Counted from the first letter of the stretch, positions 1 to 12,059 are shown. The stretch is DNA of 64,000 bases from Eumeta japonica (GCA_005406025.1 BGZK01001615.1:62001-126000), one strand, 5' to 3'. Notes: generated from the letters alone by a model not told the origin. Program-made: numbers and translations.

Positions 1-1165
1 TAAAGAAATAATATTCTATCCATTTAATTGATCACTAAACCGGTTTTATATGAAATAATTACAACTACCGTGACACTGAGTGTTTTTATAACTCATGTAT
101 GTACATATAAATTAAAATTTGCTTCGACATCGAAGGGAAACATATTATAATTAATTCTACATGTAGGAGGATGTATAACAGAATCTTTTACGATATGCGA
201 AACCTATGACAAGCATCAGACCATTTTGGGGCCCTAGTACTAATGCACTAGTTTTCCACTTCAAGACTTACAATTTAATAAATGAATTTATGTAGTGATC
301 TGCATATCCCATTATGTAGTTTGTACTAATGGTGTTCCATTTTTAAGAAATACGCACGTCTTTTAAGACAACTTCATAACTTGTTAAGTAAAAACTTACA
401 CCAGATAACTTACACTTACAAACTTACACCAACGTCAACGTCAACATGATCATGTTTGTAAATAGCAATTTATTTATCTTAAATGTAGTTTGATTAGTAT
501 AATACAAAAAAATATATTTTTTTCTCATTTTGGCCTGTAATATTCGATTCCAAAAGATTACTTAATCAGTATTAAGACAGAATTATTGTTAATTAAAATT
601 GAAATTATGTGTGCGTAACCTGAGAACATAATTTTAATGTGATTATTACTGAATTCTCGTTTCTTGTCAGCATTTAGTTTTCGAATCATCAAGGCCCGAA
701 TGGATTGGTTAATGATTTTCGTATAAGTAAATCAAATTAAAACCATTTCTTCATATCTCGAAGGTCACATTAAGCCATCAGTACCGTAGGTACTTCCTAA
801 GCAGATCTTCGGTCGTGAGCAGCCTCCAACGCGCTGTGACTGCGCAGAGGGCTAAAGATACATTCCCTCAATTAGAAATAAGATTGTGGATGGGTATCTC
901 TGCATTGGGATGATAAAAACCTGACCAAAAAACTCACATCAAGAATGAAGAATGATTAGAATTTTCTACAGTACCTTTTTAAATCTAGCCGACAAAATTG
1001 TTAATGTTAACTTGCTAATAAGTCGTGTATCTGTATTAGAAGCAAGTTTAAAGGAACTGGAATTTTAACTTGTGGCATCGCAATTCTTTTATTAGTTTAA
1101 TATGCGTAAAATGAAGATTAGGATTTCTTAAAAAAAGTAGTGATAGACATAACTTCAATACTAAA
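1..1165. other. AT-rich stretch, nothing recognised
   Basis: No reading frame, splice-bounded exon or repeat end could be supported. It lies downstream of the third TMTC2-like exon and is presumed to be intron. Confidence 0.4.
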
Positions 1166-1167
1166 CA

Positions 1168-1520
1168 TAAAAATAAACTGTCTTTATATGTTAATCGGCT
1201 ATGTAAGGTCGCGAATTCATTTAGAGGTCTCTGTGTGGATGTTCAATAAGATTTCTAAAAATATACAAAATTTACTCTTATATTTAAAGTCTTTATTAAG
1301 CAAACACATCGCAAAAAAGGGGTACTATACAACCTCTGAATATTTAAAGGTCAAATGGTCATAACCAGCTCGACTTCCTATAGGTTTGTTTCTCTTGCAA
1401 TATTTTTGTTTGTAATTCTATATAATTTTGATTTGATTAAGCTACGCTCAATTTTTTGGTCGTTCTTGAGGGATACCTGCCTTGCGAACGGTAGTAAGAA
1501 AAACAGAACTAATGTTAAAA
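1168..1520 (+). repeat. dispersed repeat, copy 1 (partner 30131-30500)
   Basis: Seen: this segment aligns in direct orientation with 30131-30500. Shared blocks include CGAATTCATTTAGAGG followed by CTCTGTG, then AATATACAAAA, TCTTTATTAA, GGTTTGTTTCT-like and CCTTGCGAAC/CCTTTCGAAC. No coding sequence is evident. Class unknown; both ends are approximate. Confidence 0.65.
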
Positions 1521-1989
1521 TAATGTACATTTTTTCAATATTATGACATATTTCAAATGTTATAAGCTATATAACTTACGTATAACCTACGAAATAAAGA
1601 TATTTCGAATTTAAATTTGAAAAGTAGTTACAGTTACATTTAAAACATTAATTCATTATAAAAAAAAAAAAACAGCATTGAAGTGGAAACAGCCGCAAAT
1701 GACCTGACTCTAATTTAATTTGAACATACATTACACTTTGATTTACAGTAAAGTGATTCTTCATAAAATTTATTACGTCTTTTATTGAGTTCTCGAGTTC
1801 ATACTTTGTAACTATTTAACATCCCACGATATAGCTGTTGCTAGTTAGTTTGCCGGTTTATAGACATTAAGTTGGAAATCCTTAACGTACAGTGTTGTAA
1901 GGTGATATTAAATTCTAATGAAGTTTAAATTTGTTATTGAGGCTGACTGATGAACGCACTTAAATGTGCGACGTAAATAATTATAATAA
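1521..1989. other. AT-rich, nothing recognised
   Basis: It contains an A12 tract near 1660 and no supportable gene. Confidence 0.35.
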
Positions 1990-2370
1990 TAATATAAACT
2001 CACGCTTATTTCCCAGAAGGGTAGGCAGAGTCTATAAATTTCCACATGGTACGATCTTTGCATATCTCTCTTGACTCAATGAAATCCATCAATTTTTTCA
2101 TGCAAGCTCGTTGGTTTCGGGTGCTTAAAATTTGGCCCTTTTTTAATACGCCACCAATATGGTCTGCATAGGATTTTCTAGGGCGGCCCTTGCCGAACTT
2201 TGCATTACACATATTCGCTCTATTGATTTGTCTCGTCAGTCTACTTTCATTCATCCTTTCCAGATGGCCAATCCACCGCAACATACCTCTTTTTTATTCT
2301 AGTTACTACATCTTCCTTCAAATCACACCGCTCTCTAACATCACTGTTTCTACATCTATCTATCTTACGA
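1990..2370 (-). pseudogene. LINE ORF2 C-terminal fragment with (ATT)n tail
   Basis: Seen: minus-strand translation gives VRERCDLKEDVVTRIK, then after a one-base shift near 2285 MLRWIGHLERMNESRLT, KFGKGRPRKSYADHI, ICKDRTMWKFIDSAYPSGK and a stop at 2006. Just downstream, on the minus strand, is an ATT/AAT microsatellite (about 1984-1996). Known: a RW-GH-ERM motif followed by GRPR and DRT-W marks the extreme C-terminus of many insect non-LTR retrotransposon polyproteins, and a short microsatellite tail is typical of RTE/CR1-type LINEs. Inference: a 5'-truncated, frameshifted copy. Confidence 0.82.
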
Positions 2371-2930
2371 CGTAAATAATAATGCGTATATTCGACTTTT
2401 CGAGATAATAACGAGATACTGGAAGTACATTTAATATATTTTCGTAGACGTGATTAGAAAAATAATTAGATTCAGTGGACAATTTAATGATACAATTAAC
2501 TTTGGTTTTAAGTGTATGCATTTGTAAAGTACCGTCCACACAACACAAAAATGCATACATTTTCAGTCCCATAAAAGCTTAGGTGTCCATTGTTTCATCG
2601 ATACAAACTGTTTCATTAATTACCATATGAACAAAATTTGCTTGTAAGTATTAAATACATAATGCGATAAATTTTCTGAAAAATGTTATAAATATGATTT
2701 TACAAGTAACGTATTTAACTTTTACGGAGATATTAATAAAAAACCAAAACGATATTCGGACGCTATTATTATTCATCTATGCTAATTCTCTCTGTCTGTT
2801 ACGTTTTCGCAACTAAGAAGGTAAATCAATTTTGATAAAAATTATTTTCAAGATGGATTGAATCTTATGGATGAACAAAGACTACGTTTTGTTAGTCTGT
2901 CTGTTCATTGGTTCTTGGCTTCTTATACAC
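2371..2930. other. AT-rich, nothing recognised
   Basis: The short open frames here resemble no family and lack splice context. Confidence 0.35.
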
Positions 2931-2935
2931 TGAGA

Positions 2936-3160
2936 AAAATATTTCTAAGTTCGAATTTGGCTTGGTTAAATATATTTTGTTTTAACAACTGAATAATTCG
3001 TTGTATTAACAAATAATATGTGTGATTTAACCAATCGGATCAATCGCAGCAATATACAGGTTGGTTAAGACAACCAAAATATTGATTCGCTCAAAATCAA
3101 CAGTCCAAATTCATTATGTTATTCAAACTTATGGTTGGAATGACCATTTTTTTTCAGTGT
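2936..3160. mobile_element. small MITE with ACACTGA terminal inverted repeats
   Basis: Seen: the left end reads ACACTGAGAAAAAT and the right end TTTTTTTTCAGTGT, with weaker inversion continuing inward (AAGTTCGAAT against ATTCAAACTT). The interior has inverted GGTTAA/TTAACC and TTTTAACAAC/GTTGTATTAACAAA modules. No ORF is present, so it can only be non-autonomous. No certain target-site duplication was seen and the superfamily is unassigned. Confidence 0.6.
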
Positions 3161-3339
3161 AACTCAACAACATTAAGCCTTGTTTGATGCATTTACTATA
3201 TTGATATAATGCATCATCATGCAAAGTATAAATTACTGCCTATTTGTCTGTTTACTTTTTTAATCATCACAAATACATGCAGTCGCTCTGTTGCCTTTAT
3301 CAAGATTTATTATACTCTTCGCGCGTTATTTTCTATTCT

Positions 3340-3567
3340 TAATACTTCACACCCCAGATTATTTGGGAACATCTACGATCTGAGCTGTGAATGTATTTTT
3401 TGGGACCATCCTATTGGAGCTCTTCCGTCCCCTTTCTCGCTCTATATTTTCTTTCATTATTCTTCTTACATTCATCCTCTCTAAATGATTAAATCTACTT
3501 AACATTTCCTTCTCCACTATAGTCATTACTATAGTTTTCTGTTATTCTACATCTTTCACATATCACT
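3340..3567 (-). pseudogene. LINE C-terminal fragment (3' half of a split LINE)
   Basis: Seen: minus-strand frames give QVICERCRITEN, then after shifts MTIVEKEMLSRFNHLERMN and RERGRKSS. This is the same ERM/GRP tail block as in the LINE at 1990-2370 but more decayed. It continues the LINE whose RT part lies at 4212-5230; the hairpin element at 3574-4210 separates the two parts. Confidence 0.65.
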
Positions 3568-3573
3568 TGTATT

Positions 3574-4210
3574 TTTTTTAACATGCTTTTATTAGTTTCA
3601 CCTGTATGTATGTATGTATGTAACCGACTCTTTTACACTTAATTTTATCCCACTTTACACGAACAGATTTAATTTAAACTTTGTACACGTATCAAGAACC
3701 GGTGACAATACAATAATTCAATAAGTTTATCCTCTTATCCTGATCAAGATCGCCAGGATCGAATAATTTCGTCACGTATCGTCTGCGTGAGAGTAAGTGG
3801 CTTATTACTGTTGCTAAATTCTATTACTGTTTTGTAATAAAATTTAGTAACAGTAATAAGCATTATTAATAATTCAACTATTGTTGTATTGTTAAAAATT
3901 ACAAATTTTTACCAATCAACCGAACTAAAAAGTGAAAAATAAATACAGTTTAAAAAAAACTAAAAAACACGCTTTTAAAGCACATTAAACTAAGAAGTGA
4001 AAAATAATCCTTAATATGAACTCGAAAAAATAATGAGCAATGACGGAAAATACTAGTATTATTGTAAAAAAAAAAAAGCGTGGGTTGCTCTATATACGAA
4101 AAATGTGGCACAAAGCGCCCTACGCTTTTTCCATTTTCATTATTTTTTGAGTTCATATTAAGGATTATTTTTCACTTTTTAGTTTAATGTGCTTTAAATG
4201 CGTGTTTTTT
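3574..4210 (+). mobile_element. hairpin element A with (TATG)n block
   Basis: Seen: it begins AACATGCTTTTATTAG, carries TATGTATGTATG at 3605-3621 and an ACAC/GTGACAATACAAT block near 3685-3715, and ends in a long hairpin. Arms 3955-4035 and 4137-4215 are about 95% identical inverted copies, with an apex containing AAAAAGCGTGGGTTG and CCCTACGCTTTTT. TATTTTT flanks both sides, a possible target duplication. It interrupts a LINE. Element B at 32683-33345 has the same architecture. No ORF, so non-autonomous; superfamily not known. Confidence 0.75.
3801..3860. repeat. 27-bp-stem short-loop palindrome
   Basis: Arms 3801-3827 and 3834-3860 are inverted copies with two mismatches around a 6-nt loop (TGTTTT). 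It lies inside hairpin element A but outside that element's main hairpin. Confidence 0.85.
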
Positions 4211-4211
4211 A

Positions 4212-5230
4212 AACTATATTTTTATCACACAGCTTACAGCGTCTATTCTCCTTAACAATCGCATTTTTACGGCATTTATTTGGTTCCCATGCTATTTTGT
4301 AAGACCGAACATTCACAACCGTCAGTGTATAATCAACACAGAATTATGTATTACGCAAAGAGCTTTTGTGTCATATTTCCGCTACTAATTACAATATTGA
4401 GGGTTTTTTTCTGCATTACTGTTTTCTATTCTAATTTTAATGTATGTTGCATACTTACCGTCTCCAGTTAACATACTAGCCAGATTTACAACCTCATTTA
4501 CTTTTACAATCTTTGCTTCAGTTATAATATCGAAATCGCATTCATGTTTTTCAAAAATCTTTATCTTCCTCTTTTTTCAATGATTTTAATACTTTTTCTT
4601 TCAAGCAGCTCATTGATGATGGTCAACATGCTCTGCTACGACACACCGACCACGCAAGAATCACTTTATCGGTGTATAGGAGACTTTTAATGCTGGCCCT
4701 ACTCATTTCTATTTCACAGATGCTTTCTTGCAAATTCTTCAAACAGTTATCCACAAATAGATTGAAAAGCAAAGGCGGTCGTTTGTTGAACATTTTTCTG
4801 AAATGCCAAAACATTCTTCTTATAACGCCATTCATTCTAATTTCTGGGTTCTACTAGCGTCTATGGTACGTTAATTACGAGTAACAACACTTTACACTTT
4901 ATAACGCTATTGGGGCCATTCATTTATCACGTTAATTACACCTTAGTTATACCATTGACTTTCGGTATACGATCGGCGATATATTTCAAACTATCCTCTA
5001 TCGTGTAACTATTGTGCGTTACTTGTCTGCTACACACAGCGATAATGGAGTCTTAGCATAACTCATATTCTAGAATCTTCATAGTGATTTCAGTTCATGT
5101 ATCAAATGGCTCATCACCCCAAATTTAGACAGTACTCTTCAAATTTCAACCCTCTCTTTTGTGTTTCAAGCCTTCTCCAAATCTATACATGCTGTATATA
5201 TAGACTTAATATAATATACAATAAATAGAT
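4212..5230 (-). pseudogene. LINE reverse transcriptase fragment (5' part of split LINE)
   Basis: Seen on the minus strand, from high to low coordinate: an RT motif-A region (ACIDLEKA with KFGVMSHLIHELKSL, about 5090-5215); PLLFNLFVDNCLKNLQES (about 4735-4800); SLLYTDKVILAWS, a decayed LLYADD catalytic box with the DD altered to DK (about 4650-4690); then KINEV-like and MLTGDGKYATYIKIR blocks; and finally MRLLRRID near 4225. Stops and frameshifts are frequent. Known: this order is the palm and thumb of insect LINE reverse transcriptases. The protein would resume at 3567 if element A were not there. Weak similarity may extend to about 5460. Confidence 0.8.
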
Positions 5231-6602
5231 GCCAAAATATAAGATATAATAAACAGATGCCAAATTCTTTATAGTCAATAGTCAAAAAAGGTTTTGTCAC
5301 CTTAGTGAGAAAATTTAATCAATTCATCCCACTCTCTTTCTTAAATATACATCCCATAGTTTCTCATGTTTCTTTCATAACTCTCTAGATCACTATTTTC
5401 GAATACAATTTAGCCACAACGCTAAGTAAGTTGGTGATTTTAGGCTGTGTTGTGTAATATTTTTCCCTTGTGTAGAAGCACTATGACGGCTTTGAGTCAA
5501 TGTTCTAGAACAAGGTCTTGAGCCGAACATTTGTTAAAAATATACACAGCCAGGATGTCATTATTTCGTTTCCAGTTCTAAATATTTCCACATATGCCAA
5601 AACATACCTTGCCGCTTTTCCTGTCTTTATTTTCATGGTTTTCATTACCCCCTTTGTTTGCGGCGAAAACGTTTCTGCGCACCCCGACGTACACACGGCT
5701 TGAACATATTTATTATTTTTTTTTTGTTATATAGTTTGTATAGACGAGTTTCGAACTCGTAAGTCATATACAGATAACATCGCTTTTTTTTGTGCGACTT
5801 AGAGTACAGATGTACATAATAGAATAGTTTTTGTACATATTGATTTATTTGTAAATAAAGATATGAGTTTGAATGAGTTTTACTTCCGAAATGCATCGAA
5901 CACGTATGCACTTTAATTCTACGGTAATCCTTCAGAGGGCTGATCACGTAACATAGATATCGGCGGCCCTCACGACGGTAGGGCCGAGTCATTGACGGAC
6001 GCCAGATAGCGACGTCCGTTACGGTATGGCCCAGAATCGATGTCAGAAATTAGCATAGTTGTCTCGACGGTAATGCTTCCTATCGAGGACAGATTTTGAG
6101 TACTGAGCTGCTTCGATTTAATTGGTCTAAATTCGACCTGTTTAATTGGTCGCTCTCTGAAGGACGAATCCGGTAATAGCAGAAAATAATATAAAAATTC
6201 AGCTGCATGCTGTACTCAGCCTGCACTACCAGTACTGCACCTGCCTGCACTTTTACACTAGTCTACAGTCTACTATAGTACATAGTATACGTGTTGGCAT
6301 ATCGGAAGTGTAACTCTGCATCTCTATAAACATCTAGTATTCAGAGGTATTATTTCAACGACCTAAGTTGGCGAGCGCCGCTCCTGCAAAATAGTTAGCC
6401 GATCAGCAAAAACCAAAACGGGCCGTTAAGCATTCCATAGGCGAGCACCCGGTCCGTCATACTATTTATACTGATATCATCGTCTCTATCTTCAAATTTT
6501 GTAAGAGATGTTTCTTGCACCTGACGGTTAATTAAACAATTATATGTTTTGAAAGGATGTAAATTGTCCCAATTATTAAGTCACATAATAAAACTATCTT
6601 AC
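5231..6602. other. intron, no gene; mixed-composition patch
   Basis: A GC-richer patch at about 5930-6180 contains two TTTAATTGGTC copies and could be regulatory, but nothing specific is recognisable. No downstream TMTC exon was found. Confidence 0.35.
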
Positions 6603-6862
6603 GTGTCTAGTCCAACCGGACAGTGGCGGACCCGTCTCGGGCATGATATCGAGGGCTTCTCTGTAAGCAGCGAGCGCTTTATGCCAATGCGCTCTTCGTG
6701 AATGCAGCGCTGCAAGCTGCACCAGGGCCGATACCCGTGCCGAGTCGTGCTGGCGGCGGTCGCGGACGTCGCCGGTGGTGCGAGCCGCCGCTCGCAGGAC
6801 GCCCGCGGCCTCGGCTGCCCGGCCCGCCGCCACCAGCGACGCGCCGAGATTCACGTACGCTA
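6603..6862 (-). CDS. TMTC2: TMTC2-like TPR exon (third)
   Basis: Seen: acceptor GTGCAG ends at 6863 and donor GTAAGA starts at 6602 on the minus strand. The 260-nt exon gives 2 nt completing the split codon (T+TA = Leu) and then 86 codons to a phase-0 exit. The join reads RPSMA-L-AYVNLGASLVAAG, a canonical TPR start. A low-complexity linker rich in Ala and Arg follows, and then a second TPR (VSALVQLAALHSRRAHW to YREALDIMP). The exon is very GC-rich (many GCC/CGC codons) against an AT-rich intron background. The next exon is expected below position 1, because no TPR-like frame with splice sites is visible in 1-6600. The product would act in the ER lumen or membrane as a cadherin O-mannosyltransferase, if the TMTC assignment is right. 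Confidence 0.92.
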
Positions 6863-8500
6863 CTGCACAATGTAATACAACTCAGAAAATATGCAATGAC
6901 AATAAAGGGCTTTCTACTAATATATGATGAATTTCTACTAAATTACAAGCGGCCAACAAATAAACTAGGCACGTAAATAATTATATGTAATTATGATTTT
7001 TTTTACGGTTGTGTAGAAATCTTTTTGCGTAGGTGAGCTGTTACATTATTTAGAAAATTCAGAAGATAGTACCTAGAAATTTTAGTCAATTTTTCTATCT
7101 GTCTTTCTCGTCACGTAAAAAAACAAATTACGAATACTGCTTTTAAAAATTTTAATTTTCACTGTGTAAATTTTTTATTCTGTTCACGTTTAGGGTTTTC
7201 CTCATATATATAATTCCTTATACGTGCATATTTTTCAAAATACGTATTTACAGGGCTCTATATTTGTATACGTACTATCCTATGATAAAATCTAGTGAGA
7301 GTGATACTCATGGATTCATTTTGTTAAGAAATCTTGAAAAATATTGTTAATATTTCTTTGTCCGCTGAATGAGAAGTTATGCACTTTTAGTTTTTAGAAC
7401 GAAGTTTCTTAACAAAGTTTGCAATATTCGTTGACTGGTAGAACAACAGAACAGGCGTAACATAACGAAAAGTGTTACGCCCCCCCTCTAGTGACTAAAT
7501 TCAATACTTTAAATATGAAACTGATATCTATTAGCTATTTCAGAAATTACGTGATTATGACGAATTTAACTGTTTTCTTATGAAGAAAACAAATGATGAT
7601 GTTTATTGCTTTCGTAACGCCGTTATCAATATATTGAAATATTAAGTATAAAACTACATTTAATTTAGTTACTCTCAAGCATTAATTTATTTCATTGTGT
7701 CTGTTATTTACATATATAATTTATAATTCACTAATTTATAACAAATTTTTAATAGATGAATTTTTTTATTAAATAAAACTCTTCGATTCTTTTCGTATTA
7801 ATTAACAATAAAACTTTTGTTTCCATAATTATAAAGATATATTAATTATAATTTTACGACTAATTCTTTATTTAAATGTCGCCATTTGTTACTCTCACAG
7901 ATTGTTAATTTATTTAAACGTGGTGCTTGTTATTTAATACGTAATATATGGCAAAAGGAAATTCGTTCCAAGAAGGGGCCCCACGATACCTCTAGTTTTT
8001 TTCTAATCTTTTTTGTAATCTTTAAATAAGCTACAATTGTAACATTATTACACGCTTTTAAAACTTTTATAAACTCCATGTTTCAATATTTTGGGTCATT
8101 CAAAGATAATAATTAGATAGATCAATGTCATTAGCGTAAGAGCATAGTGGGTGTCTGCCATTAGTGGAAATTAAATATAATGTATTGGTTATACTGAAAA
8201 TTTCTGAAACTCGCCCTTTTTAATATTAAAAAAATTACGGCTTTTGAAAATGGAACACTTTGGGAGTAGGTTACGTTTTCGTTTCTGTGGATAATCATTT
8301 GCATTTTCATTGTGATGTCGTTTTGAAAATTATGTTTGGCAATGAACTTAAGTGCAGAAAATACTCGCGCCTTGTTTTTTTTAAGATTTCAACTTTGTCT
8401 CAAGTGAACAAGAAAGTTTCCAGAGACATTTGACATTTAGTTACGAAGCTCTATTGTGTAGCTCTGTGTTATTTATGGCTGAGTGAATTTAATCGTAGAT
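6863..8500. other. TMTC2-like intron (part), nothing recognised
   Basis: AT-rich, with no supported gene. A GC-rich island at 7455-7490 (GTTACG followed by seven C) is isolated. Confidence 0.4.
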
Positions 8501-8509
8501 ATGATCATA

Positions 8510-9390
8510 TCTTTGACGGTTTATGCACAAGTCGGCTGGCAATTGCAGTTACCGAAATTAAAATTGACACTATACTACAACTAATTGAAACTGATAAAAA
8601 AACTCTCTACGCCAAACTTATATTGCATTAGGTATTGTTAAGTGCAAAGGAGTTTGTATGTACATCTTAAGATCCGGAAGCTTTGCACTCGATGTATACC
8701 GCATATTTAACGGTTGATCAGAAACTACTGCGTGTAAAGTGGTGGCATAGAACTAAAAAAATATAATGAAAGACGATCAGTGGCTGTATATAACATAGTC
8801 AAATATGAGGAGATCCAGGTGTTCTGCTTTGAACACGAAAGAAAAGGCGAATCGGCAGAATGGGTTTAATTGAAGATTTACCGACGAAAAATAAATAAGT
8901 CGAAGCATTGGTAAGAAAATGGTTGCGTCTGTATTTTTTTAGCGAATAATAACATTGCACTAGTATTTTTCGAAAGGCAAGAGAAAGTGACTGTAAAGTG
9001 GTTAGTGAGTACGTACTTGCTCAGAGTGTTTAAAAAGTTCGCGAAAAGCATCCTGACAAAAATATCATCCTTCGACACAACAACGCGTTCACACATTCCG
9101 CTAAAGTACCTAATAGCTTTTGGAGGTGTGAAATGTAGAACTACTGACGCGTCCGCTATACAGTTCGAGCCTTGTACCTTATGATTTTTATGGCCTTTTA
9201 CCTTATGATTATTTTTGTTTCCGAAAATTGAAGATAAGCTGAAGGTATACGATTTACAAGCCTCGAAGCGGTAAATGCGTTCCAAAAGGCCATTGAAGAC
9301 GTCCCTAAAACTGTTTTTTACATTAGTTCCAAAGAATGTAAAAGTGTGCAAATAGTGAGGGAATATATTTCGAAAACAATAAATGTTCCA
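8510..9390 (+). pseudogene. mariner transposase fossil (plus strand)
   Basis: Seen across shifting plus-strand frames: RLAIAVTEIKIDTILQLIET with TLYAKL (helix-turn-helix region, about 8537-8630), IRKLCTRCIPH (about 8672-8705), KYNERRSVAVYNIVKYEEIQ then CFEHERKGESAEWV (about 8758-8870, first catalytic Asp region decayed to YEE), VRKWLRLYFFSE (about 8908-8945), NIILRHNNAFTHSA (about 9060-9103, the HHDNA box with Asp to Asn), and GIRFTSLEAVNAFQ and EDVPKTVF near the C-terminus (about 9250-9318). Known: WVPH, GDE and HHDNA-SSHTA are mariner landmarks. It is colinear with a whole transposase but inactivated by many shifts and both catalytic changes. It lies in the 2.9-kb intron. Confidence 0.85.
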
Positions 9391-9758
9391 TAAACATAAT
9401 ATGTGGTCCTATTAATGAGAATCCAGAAACTTTCAGTATTGCCCACCTATCTGTACAATCGTTTGTATCGGATTTAATTAGGTCGCATTCAGACGTTATA
9501 AAAAAAATGAAAGGCAGTTTTTTGCGATTTCAATAAAAATAGCCTTTATTTGTTTGAAATATTAATATATTTAGTATATAAAAATGTCTTATCGTAAGAA
9601 TTGTTTCATTATACTAGTTTAAATTACTATTGTCATTGTGTAATATTATTGATCTTTTAGAAGCAAAGCTAGGTATTTGGGTGCAGCATTTATACAGAAA
9701 TATAACGCTCAACGGAAAATGTAAGAGAAGTGAGCCTGTAAAAACAAAAAGTACTTAC
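9391..9758. other. intron, nothing recognised
   Basis: AT-rich spacer between the mariner fossil and the second exon. Confidence 0.4.
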
Positions 9759-9844
9759 ATGCCATTGACGGCCTAAAATGGATCGCTTTCTCGAAACTTT
9801 TAATAGCTTGTTCATATCGCCTCTCGTTCTGCAGCAGTATGCCC
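9759..9844 (-). CDS. TMTC2: TMTC2-like TPR exon (second)
   Basis: Seen: acceptor TTTCAG ends at 9845 and donor GTAAGT starts at 9758, both on the minus strand. The 86-nt exon supplies 1 nt to complete the codon begun in the upstream exon (TT+G = Leu), 28 codons, and 1 nt for the next. It reads GILLQNERRYEQAIKSFEKA then IHFRPSMA, one TPR unit. The join with the 40242-40356 exon gives the continuous HYN-L-GILLQ expected of TMTC proteins. The intron between them is 30.4 kb. The exon is far richer in Glu, Arg and Lys codons than the shadow reading frames around it. The joined phases make this call strong even though the exon is short. Confidence 0.93.
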
Positions 9845-10844
9845 CTGAAACAAAGGAAGCTCATTGAGTGCGCGGGGCGGGCTCGGAGGGCGGCCAATGT
9901 CGCGCTTGCCGACAGCGCGTGCGCATGTTTACCCGGGCAGGTATGTATCAACACTATTTCCCGTTAAAGTCAGTTTGTAATAATTCTATTAATAAAGGGA
10001 CGGATATCGTCGCGTCGAAAATCCGTTTACCCTCCCATTTCTACGTGTTGCGTTGACGTAATTGAATCAATGCGGCTCCACGCGTAAAGCTAACCGGCTT
10101 CCGCGCGTAACGCTACCCAGCTTATTCATTACGTCGTTATTAATTTAATATTTTTATGTTTGCCTGCAGAACTTCAAAGAATATTTTGGACAATAAGCGA
10201 CATATTATTGTTACACGTTTTTTGTAAGTGTTCTTACGTCTCTTTACCATAAGTACACGTTTCGGTTTGAAAAACTTAGAGAGTAAGTATTAAATGTATT
10301 TATGAGTAAATAAGGTAGAAAATTAGTAGTTTTATGTTTTCTTCTTAAATAATACAGAACAATCTCGTGACGTGGCAATCAATATTAAATAAATACGAAT
10401 AGACAACGTAATGAATTGTATATCAGTGTATAAAGCATGTAATATATGTTTGGGTCTTTTTTCTACAATGTAAAGTGATGAAGAAGGCGTCAATGATGTC
10501 TATATATATCTAATACGATTTTGTGTATCATTATCATCATTTTTCCTGATAATTAAGTACCCTTATAATTAAATTTTTTTGCACATTAATGACATTAAAA
10601 CATTTAATTTTTTTATGCGTAGTAGCTACTACACATAAAAAAAATTAATTGTTTTTAATAAAAACTTATCGTCTCGATTACAATCGGCGACTTTCAAAAA
10701 CAATTTTTTTTTAATTCAGATGCTTTGAAGAAGATCTTATATTTATATACCGAATCCCTATATTTACAAATATTGCATTAGTGTTATAAAAAATCAATAA
10801 CAAAATATTTTTTTTAATAAAACTGAAACAACAGATTCATTTAT
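9845..10844. other. giant intron, 5' flank of exon 2
   Basis: A GC-rich patch at 9870-10130 next to the exon (CGCGCG and ACGCGTAA repeats) gives way to AT-rich sequence. No gene could be supported. Confidence 0.4.
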
Positions 10845-11060
10845 ATCGGGCCGTATGAGCGTGCGTCGGCTATTTTTTAATTACACCGTGTAATATTCGA
10901 TTATTTTTGTTCGGCGAGGCGTCGGGCCGGGATGTTTCGGGGCGGCAGCCAGTGCAATATTGGGCACATGAATAATGCAGGCGCCGTGTGGCGCGCGTCC
11001 TAATAAGTGTCCGTGGGCGCGCCGCTGCTGCCTACAGCAGACTAATAATTTGTAACTAAT
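10845..11060. promoter_or_regulatory. GC-rich island, candidate conserved element
   Basis: Seen: a sharp island of GC-rich sequence (GGCGCCGTGTGGCGCGCG, GGCGCGCCGCTGCTGC) mixed with homeodomain-type AT cores (TTTTTTAATTAC, AATAATGC, CTAATAATTTG). It lies in a very AT-rich intron with stops in all frames and no splice-bounded ORF. Inference only: such composition islands in insect introns are often conserved enhancers. Confidence 0.4.
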
Positions 11061-12059
11061 TTCCGTTTGATGTTAGTTTTACCTAACTTATTAGCATTTA
11101 GAATGAATCCACTTTGTCGGAATGAACGCTCGCTCGATAGCGTTGTCGGTGTTTAAATGAGCGATGTTTAGTGCTGTGCATTCGTAGCTGAGTTCGATCG
11201 CACAGCTAACGATTGATTAACGGTAATTATAATGTTTATGTGAGTGTATGACGCCATTTATGATTTGCATTAAAATGGGGATGATTTTGTAATGCGGCTC
11301 ATGATTTTTTCCTTTCTCCCGTCTCTTATTTTTTAAAACGACATTAATCTTTCAAACTGTGTTCTTGAAAACAGTTAAATATGAATTATATAAAGTATTG
11401 GTTACCTAATAATGGATTAGCTTTTGAATATTCTATTGGAGTATATTATGATCGAATGTAAATGTCATACAATAATTTAATTTCTAAAGGTGTTTGTTTG
11501 TTTAGGCATGTTCAAGTTGTAAAGTAATAAACAAACAGATTTTCTACTTATTTTCGACAACAATGAGAAAATTAATTTCCATTATTTCAACTTAAGGATA
11601 GCGATCTGAATTCGATCAGTCGAGGAATTAATTTTTCGGGTTGTTCTGATAAAAGCCATAAAATTATTTACAGTGGGTCGGATGTACTAAACTAACGTGG
11701 AGAATAGAGTAGAGAAACCTGAATTCAAACGAGAGCGTTAGCCTTATACGCCCCTATAAGAGTTCGTCACGACGTGGCGGTGTTGCTGTAAGCGACAAGT
11801 TAATACCAAGTACCCTATTGGTGTCGCTTATGCAGCTATGCTATTCTAATATCTACGGTATTTAATAATATATATAAAAAAAACAGTTTTTCACTTCATT
11901 GTCACACTATATATTTACTTAACTTTTTAATGTAAGTAATAAATTTAGGAATTGAATGTCTTCCTTTATACATGATGCTTTGATATCGTAGTAATAACAA
12001 TTCTAATTGTCGAATTCACTGTATTAAAGCATTCCCTGTTTTTAACGAAAAAATTGTTT
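11061..12059. other. giant intron, nothing recognised
   Basis: Mostly AT-rich. A 200-bp stretch at 11650-11850 has balanced composition but no supportable frame. Confidence 0.35.

Noticed and set aside
6360..6420. Downstream TMTC exon after an ATTTTGCAG acceptor (minus strand)
   Set aside because: All three frames after the acceptor hit stops within a dozen codons or so and show no TPR pattern.
6698..6976. 92-aa plus-strand frame over the third exon
   Set aside because: Antisense shadow of the GC-rich TPR exon on the minus strand.
8878..9351. 157-aa minus-strand frame
   Set aside because: It is the shadow of the plus-strand mariner fossil, whose motifs appear in order on the other strand.
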